A stretch of DNA of 64,000 nt from Croceibacterium atlanticum (lineage in GTDB: Bacteria > Pseudomonadota > Alphaproteobacteria > Sphingomonadales > Sphingomonadaceae), in NCBI RefSeq assembly GCF_001008165.2, contig NZ_CP011452.2:1674001-1738000 (forward strand), in the 5' to 3' direction. The position numbers were made by a program, and so were the translations under genes. The first letter of the stretch is position 1; each line of letters begins with the position of its first letter. The notes under the pieces are model-generated. The model had not been told where the DNA came from, ran no database searches, and worked only from the letters and a program-made list of their open reading frames with translations. Shown here piece after piece: positions 28,469 to 37,652 of the stretch.

Positions 28469-30025
28469 TCAGCCGAACAGGCCGGCAAGACTCCCGGCCC
28501 AGACCAGCGCCCCGCCCGCCACCGCGGCACCAGCATAGCCGAGCCAGCCGCGCGATTCGCGCTGGCGGCGTTCCCAGATCAGTTCGATCTTCGGCAGTGG
28601 CGGCGGTTCCGGGGCACCGCCCTTGGGCGGGAATTTCTCTTCCAGCCGGCGCAGGAGAGAAGGCAGGCGCAGCAGGGTCTGCGTATCTTCGCGAATACGA
28701 TCGGCCAGCGCCGCTTCCGGCCCCAGCTCGTCACGGATCCAGCTGCGCACGAAAGGTGCGGCCACGTCCCACATATTGATTTCGGGATCGAGCTGGGTGG
28801 CAATGCCTTCCACCATCACCATGGTCTTCTGCAGCAGCAGCAGATGCGGCTGGGTCTGCATGTCGAAATCGCGGGTGATGGCAAACAGCCCGTCCAGCAT
28901 CTGGCCGACGGATAATTCGCTCACCGGCTTGCCGCGCATCGGTTCACCCACGGCGCGCAGCGCAGTCGCGAATTCATCCACCGAATGATAGCTCGGCACA
29001 TATTGCGCTTCGAAATGGATTTCCGCCACGCGGCGATAATCGCCGGTGGTCAGGCCATAGAGGATTTCCGCCAGCCATTGCCGGGCCCGCCGGTCGATCC
29101 GGCCCATGATCCCGAAATCGATTGCCACGATCTCGCCATCCTGCCGGACAAACAGGTTCCCCTGATGCATATCGGCATGGAAGAAACCGCCGCTGATCGC
29201 CTGGGTCAGGAAGGCCAGCACCAGCCGCCGCGCCAGTGCGGGCAAATCATGCCCCGCATCGCGCAATTTCTGCGTTTCGCTGATCTTGATGCCATCGATC
29301 CATTCGATCGTCATCACCCGGCCATTGGTCCGGTCCCAGTCGATTTCCGGGATGCGATAGCCGTGAAAGCCCTTCATCGCCGCCGCCAGTTCGGAAGCGG
29401 AGGCGGCTTCCCGCCGCAAGTCCAGCTCCCGATTGGTCCAGCGCTTGAAATTGGCGATGGTCAGCCGCGGGCGCAGGCGCGATGCCTCCCCGCCCAATGC
29501 CTCCAGATGGGCGGCGGCCCATTCATAAGTGGCGATATCCTTCGCGAATTTCTCGCGGATGCCGGGGCGCAACACCTTGATCGCCACGGTCCGCCCGTCG
29601 CTGGTCACACCCTTGTGCACCTGCGCGATGGAAGCCGCGCCCACCGGATCGGGATCGATATGGCTGTAAAGATCGCTGGCCGGCCGTTCAAAGCTGCGCT
29701 CGATCTGCGACTCTATCTCGGCATAATCCACCGGCGGCAGGCTGTCCTGCAGGCTCAGCAGGTTACGCGCCGCATCCTCCCCCACGAGATCCGGCCTTGT
29801 TGCCAGCGTCTGGCCCAGCTTTATCGCCGCCGGGCCGATATCGCGAAAGGCCGCGGCATAATCCGGCTCGCGCGGCTGGAAGGCACCGAAACGGGCCAGG
29901 CGGGTGAGCCGCCTTACAGGTTGCGGCGTGTTGGGATCGCGTTCGATCCCGCGCAGGGCGCCATGGCGGGCCAGCGTCCGGCCCCATTTGAGCAGGCGCC
30001 AGATATGGGTGGCAGGCTTGGTCAC
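28469..30025 (-). CDS. ubiB: Ubiquinone biosynthesis regulatory kinase-like protein UbiB
   Basis: 518 residues. Atypical ABC1/ADCK kinase-like ATPase needed for ubiquinone synthesis. The family KxGQ motif is in AAIKLGQTLATRPDLVG (about residue 70), followed by AlaxA-rich DPVGAASIAQVHKG, the kinase VAIKVLRPG, the catalytic FHADMHQGNLFV and DFGIMGRID. Two C-terminal helices (WLGYAGAAVAGGALVWAGSLAGLFG) anchor it in the membrane. The GTG start lies four bases after the stop of ubiE, so ubiE-ubiB are coupled; a longer frame through ubiE's end is an artefact. Confidence 0.95.
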   Translation of the reverse strand: MTKPATHIWRLLKWGRTLARHGALRGIERDPNTPQPVRRLTRLARFGAFQPREPDYAAAFRDIGPAAIKLGQTLATRPDLVGEDAARNLLSLQDSLPPVDYAEIESQIERSFERPASDLYSHIDPDPVGAASIAQVHKGVTSDGRTVAIKVLRPGIREKFAKDIATYEWAAAHLEALGGEASRLRPRLTIANFKRWTNRELDLRREAASASELAAAMKGFHGYRIPEIDWDRTNGRVMTIEWIDGIKISETQKLRDAGHDLPALARRLVLAFLTQAISGGFFHADMHQGNLFVRQDGEIVAIDFGIMGRIDRRARQWLAEILYGLTTGDYRRVAEIHFEAQYVPSYHSVDEFATALRAVGEPMRGKPVSELSVGQMLDGLFAITRDFDMQTQPHLLLLQKTMVMVEGIATQLDPEINMWDVAAPFVRSWIRDELGPEAALADRIREDTQTLLRLPSLLRRLEEKFPPKGGAPEPPPLPKIELIWERRQRESRGWLGYAGAAVAGGALVWAGSLAGLFG

Positions 30026-30029
30026 TCCG

Positions 30030-30761
30030 TCAGATCTTCCAGCCCGAATGGATCGCCACCAGTCCGCCCATGATCGGTTCCACCCTGGTCCGGACGAAAC
30101 CCGCATCGCGGATCATGTTTTCGAATTCCGGCATCGGCGGGAACCGGCGGATGCTTTCGATCAGGTAACGATACGAATCCTCGTCCCCGGCAACCAGCTT
30201 GCCGATCTGCGGCACCAGCCGGTGGGAATAGAGATCATAGACATCCTTCATCCCCGGCCATTCCATGGTCGAGAATTCCAGGCAGAAGAACCGGCCGCCG
30301 AATTTCAGCACGCGGTGCGCCTCGCGCAGGGCCTTGTCGATATGGGTGACATTGCGGATGCCGAACGCAATCGTATAGGCATCGAAGATCCGGCTGGAGA
30401 AAGTCAGTTCTTCCGCGTTCTGGCGCGACCAGACGAGGCTATCCAGCCCGCGTTCCATCGCCCGTTCGATGCCGACATCCAGCATTTCCTGATTGATGTC
30501 GGACACGGTCACATTGGCGCCGCACGCTTCCATGCGGAAGGCGATGTCCCCCGTTCCGCCGGCCATGTCCAGGATCTGTTCGCCCGGCTGCGGCTTCACC
30601 CGCCGCACGAAGCGATCCTTCCACAAACGGTGCATACCGCCCGACATCGCATCGTTCATGATGTCGTATTTGGCCGCCACATTGGAGAAGACCGCACCCA
30701 CGCGGCGGGTCTTTTCATCCGGGGCGACGTCTTCGTAACCGAAGGAAACCTGTTCGCTCAT
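30030..30761 (-). CDS. ubiE: Ubiquinone/menaquinone biosynthesis C-methyltransferase UbiE
   Basis: 243 residues. SAM-dependent C-methylation of the quinone ring in ubiquinone (and, where present, menaquinone) synthesis. Motif I is ILDMAGGTGDIAFRM, and the family signatures NDAMSGGMHRLWKDRFV, AFGIRNVTHIDKALREAHRVLKFGG (in pieces) and LEFS are intact. Its first four bases overlap the stop of the upstream EamA gene (ATGA). It lies in an EamA-ubiE-ubiB unit. Confidence 0.97.
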   Translation of the reverse strand: MSEQVSFGYEDVAPDEKTRRVGAVFSNVAAKYDIMNDAMSGGMHRLWKDRFVRRVKPQPGEQILDMAGGTGDIAFRMEACGANVTVSDINQEMLDVGIERAMERGLDSLVWSRQNAEELTFSSRIFDAYTIAFGIRNVTHIDKALREAHRVLKFGGRFFCLEFSTMEWPGMKDVYDLYSHRLVPQIGKLVAGDEDSYRYLIESIRRFPPMPEFENMIRDAGFVRTRVEPIMGGLVAIHSGWKI

Positions 30762-31702
30762 GCCGCATCCTCTAGCTTGGGTGCCTGCCCGGCGCCAGCC
30801 GCCTCTTTCCCCCGCAAGGCCAGCAGGCCCAGCACCACGCCCGCCAGGATGAACCCCATGCCGACAAAGTGATACAGATGCAGCACCTCGCCCAGCAGCA
30901 GGACCGACAGCAGCGCGCCGAACAGCGGCATCATGGTGATCGCCTGCCCGGCATGGGCAGGCCCCACGGTCTGCGCCGCGTAATTATATATGAAATAGGA
31001 TACGATCGAAGGCAGGACCGCGACATAGAGGAAGGCCGCCCCCACGCCCGGGCTCCAGTGAATGGTCCGGCCCGCGCTCCATTCCCAGGCCGCGAAAGGC
31101 GCCATGGCGATCACCCCGACGGCAAAGGTCACCGCGATGAAGCTGATCGGCGCCGTGACCGGGCGCAGGCGCAGGAAGATCGTGTAGAAGGACCAGACGG
31201 TGACCCCGCCCAGCACCAGCGCATCGCCAATGCCGAATTGCAGGCGCAGGGCGGCGGCCAATTGCCCGTCGAACACGATCACCAGCATACCGATAACCGA
31301 CGCGACGAGGCCAGCCGCCTGGATCGGATTGGCCCGCGTGCCGAAAATCAGCCGGTCGAGGATCACCACCAGCACGGGAATGCCGGAATGCAGCAACAGG
31401 GCATTCGTGGCCGTGGTATATTGCAGCCCGGAATAGAGAAACGCGTTGAACGCGCCCACGCCCAGCAGGCCGAGCAGGAGAACGATCTTCCAGTGTTCCC
31501 TTATGGCCGGCCAGTCCCGCTTCAGCGGGCGCCAGGCGAAAGGCAGCAGGAACAGGCAGGCCCCGCTCCACCGGACGAAGGCAAGCGTCAGCGGCGGAAC
31601 ATCGAAACGTACCGCGCGGGCGACGATGGAATTGCCGGCCCATAGCAGCATGACGAGGCCGAGCAGGGCGATGGCTTTCAGATGTTGGCGATCCGTTTGC
31701 AT
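30758..31702 (-). CDS. EamA/DMT-family transporter
   Basis: 314 residues, ten predicted helices in two EamA repeats: first repeat LLGLVMLLWAGNSIVARAV, then LTLAFVRWSGACLFLLPFA; second repeat ends IVSYFIYNYAAQTVGPAHAGQAITMMPLFGALLSVLLLGEVLHLYHFVGMG (in pieces). It shares the fold, but not close sequence, with the gene at 6771. The gene is translationally coupled to ubiE (four-base overlap), placing it at the head of the ubiEB unit, an arrangement that may be lineage specific. Substrate unknown. Divergent from mutM, 75 bases away. Confidence 0.85.
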   Translation of the reverse strand: MQTDRQHLKAIALLGLVMLLWAGNSIVARAVRFDVPPLTLAFVRWSGACLFLLPFAWRPLKRDWPAIREHWKIVLLLGLLGVGAFNAFLYSGLQYTTATNALLLHSGIPVLVVILDRLIFGTRANPIQAAGLVASVIGMLVIVFDGQLAAALRLQFGIGDALVLGGVTVWSFYTIFLRLRPVTAPISFIAVTFAVGVIAMAPFAAWEWSAGRTIHWSPGVGAAFLYVAVLPSIVSYFIYNYAAQTVGPAHAGQAITMMPLFGALLSVLLLGEVLHLYHFVGMGFILAGVVLGLLALRGKEAAGAGQAPKLEDAA

Positions 31703-31777
31703 TTGCGCTGCTCCCTAAAGCGGACTTGCGCACTTGGCGATGACAGAATGGCCCCTCGGGGCTAGAGCCCGGCTTCC

Positions 31778-32593
31778 ATGCCCGAACTACCCGAAGTCGA
31801 AACCACTGTGCGCGGCCTCGCCCGCTTTCTCGACAATGCGCGGATCGAGCGGCTGGTGCTCAACCGGCCGGACATGAGGTTCCCCTTCCCGCCCGATCTC
31901 GTCCAGGCGATGACCGGGGCGCGAATCTCCGGCCTGGGCCGCCGCGCGAAATACGGGCTGATCCACACCGAAAGCGGCCGCACCATGATCTTCCATCTGG
32001 GCATGAGCGGGCGCTGGCGAATCGATCCGGAAAGAATCGAAAAGCATGATCACCTGCTGATCGAAACGGATGGCCATCTGTTCGCGCTCAATGATCCGCG
32101 CCGCTTCGGCTTCGTGGATCTGGTGGATACGGCGGCGCTGGAAAGCTGGCCGGCCTTTTCCGTCATGGGGCCGGAACCGCTCGGCCCCGGACTGACGCAA
32201 GCGCATCTCCATGCCGCCTTGCAGGGACGCAAACAAGCCATCAAGCTGCTGCTGCTGGATCAGCGCATCGTGGCAGGCCTGGGCAATATATATGTGTGCG
32301 AAGCGCTGTTCATGGCCGGCATATCCCCGCGCAAGCCGGGCGGCAGGGTCAGCCGCCCCGCGCTGGAACGGCTGGTGCCCGCAATCCGGGCCGTGCTGGA
32401 ACAATCGATAGAAGATGGCGGGTCCAGCCTGCGCGACTATGCCCGCCCGGATGGGGAACTGGGCTATTTCGCCACGCGCTTCCAGGTCTATGGCCGGGAA
32501 GGCCAGCCCTGCATGCGCTGCGATGGCGGGATCATCCGCCGCATCCTCCAGGGCGGGCGCAGCACATGGTATTGCCCGAATTGCCAGAAATAA
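31778..32593 (+). CDS. mutM: Formamidopyrimidine-DNA glycosylase (Fpg/MutM)
   Basis: 271 residues. Excises 8-oxoguanine and formamidopyrimidines and nicks the abasic site. The catalytic Pro-Glu start MPELPEVETTVRGL is intact. The H2TH region holds IKLLLLDQRIVAGLGNIYVCEALF (in pieces) and the C-terminal zinc finger has CMRC and CPNC (about residues 244-271). Starting methionine must be removed to expose Pro2. Divergent from the EamA-ubiEB unit. Confidence 0.97.
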   Translation: MPELPEVETTVRGLARFLDNARIERLVLNRPDMRFPFPPDLVQAMTGARISGLGRRAKYGLIHTESGRTMIFHLGMSGRWRIDPERIEKHDHLLIETDGHLFALNDPRRFGFVDLVDTAALESWPAFSVMGPEPLGPGLTQAHLHAALQGRKQAIKLLLLDQRIVAGLGNIYVCEALFMAGISPRKPGGRVSRPALERLVPAIRAVLEQSIEDGGSSLRDYARPDGELGYFATRFQVYGREGQPCMRCDGGIIRRILQGGRSTWYCPNCQK

Positions 32594-32645
32594 TGCCATC
32601 AGGCATAAGCCGCTGCCGCACACGGTGCCCGTCGGCTACTATCAG

Positions 32646-32674
32646 TTGACGATTCGCCCCCTCGGCGCTAAGGC
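32646..32674 (+). promoter_or_regulatory. Candidate promoter of rpsT
   Basis: TTGACG (32646-32651), a 17-base spacer and TAAGGC (32669-32674), 90 bases before the rpsT start. The -35 is close to the TTGACA consensus; the -10 is only fair. Confidence 0.4.
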
Positions 32675-32763
32675 GCGCGCTTTCCGGCGCTTCGTCGCCG
32701 TTTCCGCAGGTTACGAGTTTAAGGACAATCCGGCCGCATCGGTGGCCCGAGACAAGGACAGAC

Positions 32764-33024
32764 ATGGCCAATACGCCGCAAGCCCGCAAGCGCATCCGCC
32801 GCAATAATCGCCGCGCGGAAATCAACACCGCCCGCATGAGCCGCATCCGCAGCTTCGTGAAGAAAGTCGAGACCGCGATCGCCGGTGGCGACAAGTCCGC
32901 TGCCCAGGCAGCGCTGAAGGACGCGCAGCCGGAACTGGCACGCGGCGTGGCGCGCGGCGTGATTCACAAGAACACCGTGGCACGCAAGATGAGCCGACTC
33001 AGCAAGCGAGTCGCAGCCCTCTGA
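32764..33024 (+). CDS. rpsT: 30S ribosomal protein S20
   Basis: 86 residues, very basic: [35 protein letters not shown] and the C-terminal [19 protein letters not shown] are the S20 hallmarks. It binds 16S rRNA early in assembly. GGACAGAC precedes the ATG. A strong terminator follows, and then the leader of dnaA; the rpsT-dnaA order is common in alphaproteobacteria. Confidence 0.98.
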   Translation: MANTPQARKRIRRNNRRAEINTARMSRIRSFVKKVETAIAGGDKSAAQAALKDAQPELARGVARGVIHKNTVARKMSRLSKRVAAL

Positions 33025-33513
33025 TTACCCTTTAGGGTTAATACCCAGGAACGAAATCGGAACGAGGCCGGCGGATTTTTCGCCGGCCTTTTTTGCGTCT
33101 GCGAAAGGCCTCGCGGCAGCTCTCGGTAAACTGTTGGAAAACCCGCGATTCGTTGGAGCAAAGACCAAATATCGCGTTAAATCAGTGGCTTAAATGGAAG
33201 CCCGCGGCACTGCGATGAGTCAAGGCGGTATTTTTCAGATTTTTTACAGGCCCGCTCTTGCCCCTGCCGACCATGTGTTCATAACAACCATCCGGCCGGG
33301 ACGAAACGCTCCCAGCCGCCAAATCGAAGACGTTGTTCGGGATAACCTGTGGACCAACATGGTTCGCAGGAGCGGGGGAGTCATGCCTGCCGCCTGGGCA
33401 TCGAAGCAGCAGTGATTGACGCTCGTCGGAACAAAGGACTCGGCTCGATGATACGCAGGGGACCGCAAACTGGTCGATCGCTACCGGCCAGCGGCAAAGT
33501 GGTTGAGGGCACA
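33025..33513. other. Long dnaA leader / intergenic region
   Basis: 489 bases without a gene I can support, apart from the rpsT terminator at its left. It should hold the dnaA promoter(s). I found no cluster of TTATCCACA-type DnaA boxes: the nearest word is TGTGGACCA at 33349, which matches six of nine bases. A TGTTCATAACA dyad (33276-33286 region) is the only other regular element. Short in-frame extensions of dnaA here are not family-like. Confidence 0.5.
33065..33095 (+). terminator. Intrinsic terminator of rpsT
   Basis: Stem GGCCGGCG/CGCCGGCC with a GATTTTT loop, followed by TTTTTT. Confidence 0.93.
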
Positions 33514-34917
33514 ATGGAAGAACAGGAAGCCGCGGATCTTGCCGCGGATTGGTCCGACATCAGTCTGGGCCTGCGCAAGGATCTGGGGCACCAATTATTC
33601 ACGCAGTGGATACGTCCGATTCAGCTGGGCAGCTTCTGCAAGGAAACCGGCACGCTGGAACTGTTCCTGCCGACCGAATTTTCCGCCAACTGGGTGCAGG
33701 ACCGATTCCATGACCGGCTTTCGCTGGCCTGGAAAATCGCCCGCAGCGAAGTGAGGCAGGTGAAGATCGCAGTCCATCCCGGCCGCCGCAAGCTGGCCGA
33801 TCTGGATCTGCGGGGCGATGACGGATTCGGCCATCGCGCTGCCAATGACGGCACGCTGGGCATGGAATCCATCGGCGACGCTGGCTTCACATCCTCTGTC
33901 GGGCTGGACCCTTCGCTCACCTTTGCCGCATTCGTGACCGGCACCACAAATGTGCTGGCCTATAATGCGGCGGAACGGATGGCGAAGGCGGAGAAGCCGC
34001 AATTCAGCCCGCTCTATCTCAAGGCCGCCACCGGCCAGGGCAAGACCCACCTGCTGCACGCGATCGGCCATGCCTATCTGCAGAACCACCCGCGGGCGCG
34101 CATTTTCTACTGCAGCGCCGAACGCTTCATGGTGGAGTTCGTCCAAGCCCTGAAATCGAACGAGATGATCGAGTTCAAGGCACGGCTGCGCGGTTTCGAC
34201 CTGCTGCTGGTGGACGATATCCAGTTCATCATCGGCAAGGCGAGCGCCCAGGAAGAACTGCTTTACACGATCGATGCGCTGCTGGCCGAAGGCAAGCGGC
34301 TGGTCTTCGCCGCCGACCGCGCGCCGCAGGCGCTGGACGGGGTGGAACCGCGCCTGCTCAGCCGCCTGTCCATGGGCCTGGTGGCCGATATCCAGCCGGC
34401 CGATATCGAACTGCGCCGATCCATCCTGGAATCGAAGCTGACCAAGTTCGCCCCGCTGGACGTGCCGGGCGACGTGATCGAATTCCTCGCCCGCACCATC
34501 AACCGCAATGTGCGCGAACTGGTGGGCGGCCTGAACAAGCTGATCGCCTATGCGCAGCTGACCGGGCAGGAAGTATCGCTGCAGCTGGCCGAAGAACAGC
34601 TGACGGATATCCTGTCGGCCAATCGCCGCCGTATCACGATTGACGAGATCCAGCGGACGGTTTGCCAGTTCTACCGCATCGACCGTTCCGAAATGTCGAG
34701 CAAACGCCGCGCCCGCGCCGTGGTCCGCCCGCGCCAGGTGGCCATGTATCTGGCCAAGGTGCTGACGCCGCGTTCCTATCCGGAAATCGGCCGCAAGTTC
34801 GGCGGGCGCGATCACTCCACCGTGATCCACGCCGTCCGCCTGATAGAAGATCTGCGCAAGCGCGATGCCGATATGGATGGCGATGTGCGCAGCCTGCTGC
34901 GGCAACTGGAAAGCTGA
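33514..34917 (+). CDS. dnaA: Chromosomal replication initiator DnaA
   Basis: 467 residues from MEEQEAADLAADW, with AGGG just upstream. Domain I (LRKDLGHQLFTQWIRPIQL) is followed by a linker; the AAA+ domain holds the Walker A-like AATGQGKTHLLHAIGHAYL (about residues 171-190), Walker B LLLVDDIQFI and the sensor RLLSRLSMGLVADIQPAD (in pieces). Domain IV, the DNA-binding helix-turn-helix, has the signature GGRDHSTVIHAVRLIEDL. The Walker A begins AAT rather than GGV/GAT-G, still a GxGKT. The gene binds DnaA boxes at oriC, which is not seen here. Confidence 0.97.
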   Translation: MEEQEAADLAADWSDISLGLRKDLGHQLFTQWIRPIQLGSFCKETGTLELFLPTEFSANWVQDRFHDRLSLAWKIARSEVRQVKIAVHPGRRKLADLDLRGDDGFGHRAANDGTLGMESIGDAGFTSSVGLDPSLTFAAFVTGTTNVLAYNAAERMAKAEKPQFSPLYLKAATGQGKTHLLHAIGHAYLQNHPRARIFYCSAERFMVEFVQALKSNEMIEFKARLRGFDLLLVDDIQFIIGKASAQEELLYTIDALLAEGKRLVFAADRAPQALDGVEPRLLSRLSMGLVADIQPADIELRRSILESKLTKFAPLDVPGDVIEFLARTINRNVRELVGGLNKLIAYAQLTGQEVSLQLAEEQLTDILSANRRRITIDEIQRTVCQFYRIDRSEMSSKRRARAVVRPRQVAMYLAKVLTPRSYPEIGRKFGGRDHSTVIHAVRLIEDLRKRDADMDGDVRSLLRQLES

Positions 34918-34993
34918 CCGATATTGCAGCGGAGATGCCCCGGCGGCATCTCCGCTCATTGCCGTATGCGGCCAGGCACTCTACATAGTACCG

Positions 34994-35428
34994 ATGCACG
35001 GCACGACTCCCCTATCCCAGCCCGCGGCACTGCCGCATAGATTGACCGAAACCGCGATGCGCGGTGTGCGGGGACGTTGCCCCCGTTGCAATGGCGCGGA
35101 ACTGTTTCGCAAATGGCTGAAGCCGGTGGATCACTGCCGCGCCTGCGGTCAGGACTGGTCGCTGCACACGGCGGATGATTTCCCGCCCTATATTTCCATT
35201 TTCGTCACCGGCCATCTGCTTGCCCCGCTGATGATCATGCTGGTGCTGGATTTCGGCCTTTCCACGCTGGCGACCGCGGCGATCCTGATCCCGCTGGCGA
35301 GTGTGCTGATGCTCGGCATGTTACAGCCTGCCAAGGGCGCAGTGATTGCCTATCAATGGTGGCTTGGCCTTGGCGAGTTCGAACAGGAACGCCCCCTGCC
35401 GGTTGCGGACAGCCAGAAACTGCCGTGA
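34994..35428 (+). CDS. DUF983 zinc-ribbon membrane protein
   Basis: 144 residues. N-terminal zinc ribbon MRGVRGRCPRCNGAELF ... DHCRACGQDWSLH (CPRC and CRAC) followed by FPPYISIFVTGHLLAPLMI and a second hydrophobic segment, the DUF983 pattern. The family is widespread in alphaproteobacteria and of unknown function; some members sit with cytochrome oxidase genes. Start: the ATG used is the first reasonable one, but MRGVRG at 35056 is also possible. The stop overlaps the GTG of the MoeB-like gene, so the two are coupled. Confidence 0.78.
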   Translation: MHGTTPLSQPAALPHRLTETAMRGVRGRCPRCNGAELFRKWLKPVDHCRACGQDWSLHTADDFPPYISIFVTGHLLAPLMIMLVLDFGLSTLATAAILIPLASVLMLGMLQPAKGAVIAYQWWLGLGEFEQERPLPVADSQKLP

Positions 35429-36198
35429 CGCTTCCGCCGGAGAGGCTGGACCGCTTCGCCCGCCATATCGTTCTGCCAGAAATAGGCGGCGCCGGTCAGG
35501 CGGCGCTGGCCCAATCCTCTGTGGCCCTGATCGGCCTTGGCGGAATTGGCAGCCCTGCCCTGCAATATCTGGCTTCGGCCGGGATCGGCACGCTGGTGCT
35601 GTTCGACGATGGCGAGGTGGAGCTGTCCAATCTGCAACGGCAGACGATCTATGCCGAAAACGATGTGGGCAAGGGCAAGGTCGATGCGGCCATGGCCTGG
35701 CTCCGCAACTTTGACGATCAACTGACCGTCACCGGCATTCGCGAACGGATCACCACCGGAAACGCGGCCCGGTTGATGGAAGGCGTGGACCTCGTGCTGG
35801 ACGGGACCGACAATTTCGCCACCAGGCTGGCCATATCGGATGGCTGTGTGGCGGCGGGCACGCCCCTGCTCAGCGCCGCTGTCGGGCGGTTCCAGGGGCA
35901 GGTCGGTGCATTTGCCGGCCACCTGCCGGATCAACCCTGCTATCGCTGCTATGTCGGCGATGCTTTCGATGCCGATGATTGCGATACCTGCGCTGAAGAC
36001 GGGATATTGGGCGCCATGGCCGGGTGGACGGCGACATTCGCTGTCCTGCAAGCCATCCGTATCCTGGTGTCCCGCACTGGCGGGCTGGGCGATCCGCAAT
36101 GGGGCAAATTGCATCTGATGGACGGGCTTGCCCCATCCATGAGAACGATGAGCCTGGTGAAGGATCCAGCCTGCAAGGCCTGCGGTTCAACCGCCTAG
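35425..36198 (+). CDS. moeB: MoeB/ThiF/HesA-family adenylyltransferase (E1-like)
   Basis: 257 residues. Adenylates the C-terminal glycine of a ubiquitin-like sulfur carrier (MoaD or ThiS). The nucleotide loop GLGGIGSPALQYLASAGIGTL is followed by DDGEVELSNLQRQTIY and the adenylation DGTDNFATR. The zinc cysteines form two pairs, CYRC (about residue 173) and CKAC (near the C-terminus). The cysteine in DTCAEDGILGAMAG matches the MoeB active-site region. Whether it serves molybdopterin or thiamine cannot be decided here. GTG start inside the DUF983 stop. It converges on the sirtuin gene with a 12-base overlap. Confidence 0.88.
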   Translation: MTLPPERLDRFARHIVLPEIGGAGQAALAQSSVALIGLGGIGSPALQYLASAGIGTLVLFDDGEVELSNLQRQTIYAENDVGKGKVDAAMAWLRNFDDQLTVTGIRERITTGNAARLMEGVDLVLDGTDNFATRLAISDGCVAAGTPLLSAAVGRFQGQVGAFAGHLPDQPCYRCYVGDAFDADDCDTCAEDGILGAMAGWTATFAVLQAIRILVSRTGGLGDPQWGKLHLMDGLAPSMRTMSLVKDPACKACGSTA

Positions 36199-36888
36199 CA
36201 GATCATCCACCCATTGCGGCACCAGCACACTCGCCGGGCCGAGGCGGGTATCATCGAACCAGTGCGAGCCCTGGCTGCGATCCAGATTGAGTTCCATCGT
36301 CCGCGCGCCATGGGCACCGGCCTGCTGCACGAAACCGGCAGCGGGATATACCGCGCCTGACGTGCCGATGGATACGAACAGATCCGCCCGCGCCAGAGCG
36401 GCGAATATCTCCTCCATGCGATAGGGCATTTCACCGAACCACACGATATCCGGCCGCATCGCCGCCGTGCCGCAGGACGGGCAGGCCGGCCCGTCTGCCA
36501 GCGTTGCCAGCCAGCGATGGCGCGCATTGCAGGCCGTGCACCAGGCAGACAGTGCCTCCCCATGCATATGCAGCACGCGGCCCGCCCCGGCGCGTTCATG
36601 CAGATCGTCGATATTCTGCGTAACGATCAGCAATTCATCATCCCACTGGCTGTCCAGCCGGGCCAGCGCCTCATGCGCGGGATTGGGCTGCGCTTCCTGA
36701 ACACCGGCGCGGCGCGCGTCATAGAATCGCTGCACCAGATCGGGATCGCGGATGAAGGCTTCGGGCGTCGCCACGTCCTCCACCCGGTGATCTTCCCACA
36801 ATCCGTCCTCTGCGCGGAACGTGCGAAGCCCGCTTTCGGCACTGATTCCGGCACCTGTAAGGATCACGATGTTGCGGATATTGGCCAT
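36187..36888 (-). CDS. cobB: NAD-dependent protein deacylase, sirtuin (CobB/SIRT5-like)
   Basis: 233 residues from MANIRNIVILTGAGISAESGL. NAD-binding GAGISAESGLRTFRAEDGLW, catalytic VTQNIDDLHERAG ... HMHGE and the zinc cysteines CTACNARHRW / CPSCG are all present. The Tyr-Arg pair of class III sirtuins is seen in RFYDARRAGV, predicting desuccinylase/demalonylase as well as deacetylase activity. Two upstream ATGs in frame add a short piece. It is divergent from dapB with only 35 bases between starts, and its tail overlaps moeB. Confidence 0.92.
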   Translation of the reverse strand: MANIRNIVILTGAGISAESGLRTFRAEDGLWEDHRVEDVATPEAFIRDPDLVQRFYDARRAGVQEAQPNPAHEALARLDSQWDDELLIVTQNIDDLHERAGAGRVLHMHGEALSAWCTACNARHRWLATLADGPACPSCGTAAMRPDIVWFGEMPYRMEEIFAALARADLFVSIGTSGAVYPAAGFVQQAGAHGARTMELNLDRSQGSHWFDDTRLGPASVLVPQWVDDLLGG

Positions 36889-36923
36889 TGCCCGCATGAA
36901 GCACGCGGCAAGGGGAAGGCGCA

Positions 36924-37652
36924 ATGACAAGTATCGGAATCATCGGCAGCGAAGGACGCATGGGACAGGCCCTGGCCCGCGCGATAGAAGCGGCGGGCTA
37001 CACGCTATCCGGCGGGGCGGACAAGGGCAGCGACGTGGCGGCCCTGGCCGATGCCAGCAATGCGCTGGTGGATTTCTCCGCCCCGGCGGCCCTGGATGCC
37101 AATCTCCATGCGGCGGTGGGCGCGGGCATCCCGATCCTGATCGGAACGACCGGCCTGGCCGACGCGCACCACGCGGCGATTGACCAGGCCGCGCAGGCCA
37201 TACCCGTATTGCAGACCGGGAATACCTCGCTCGGCGTGACGCTGCTCGCCCATCTGGTGCAGGAGGCGGCGAGCAGGCTCGGCCCGGACTGGGATATAGA
37301 AATCCTGGAAATGCACCACCGGATGAAGGTCGATGCACCGTCCGGCACGGCCTTGCTGTTGGGCGAAGCCGCGGCGAAAGGCCGCAATGTGGATCTTGCC
37401 GAACATAGCGAACGCGGGCGGGATGGCCACACCGGCGCAAGGGCGGAAGGCGCGATCGGCTTCGCATCGCTGCGCGGCGGCACGGTCGCCGGCGAACATT
37501 CGGTAATCCTGGCGGGGGAGCAGGAACGCATCACCCTGTCGCACAGCGCGGAAGACCGGATGATCTTTGCCCATGGCGCGATCAAGGGCGCCGCATGGCT
37601 GATCGGCCAGCCGGCCGGCCGTTACACCATGCCGCAGGTATTGGGCCTTTGA
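36924..37652 (+). CDS. dapB: 4-hydroxy-tetrahydrodipicolinate reductase
   Basis: 242 residues. Reduces HTPA toward tetrahydrodipicolinate in the lysine/meso-DAP pathway. NAD(P) site IGIIGSEGRMGQALARAI, the GTTG segment at IGTTGLADAHH and the catalytic HHRMKVDAPSGTALLLGEAA (His pair and Lys) are conserved. Its stop overlaps the TTG start of nth. dapE, another gene of the same pathway, lies 3 kb downstream on the opposite strand. Confidence 0.97.
   Translation: MTSIGIIGSEGRMGQALARAIEAAGYTLSGGADKGSDVAALADASNALVDFSAPAALDANLHAAVGAGIPILIGTTGLADAHHAAIDQAAQAIPVLQTGNTSLGVTLLAHLVQEAASRLGPDWDIEILEMHHRMKVDAPSGTALLLGEAAAKGRNVDLAEHSERGRDGHTGARAEGAIGFASLRGGTVAGEHSVILAGEQERITLSHSAEDRMIFAHGAIKGAAWLIGQPAGRYTMPQVLGL

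Noticed and set aside
33025-33513. Chromosomal origin next to dnaA
   Set aside because: No cluster of DnaA boxes and no clear AT-rich unwinding element; only a 6/9 match at 33349.
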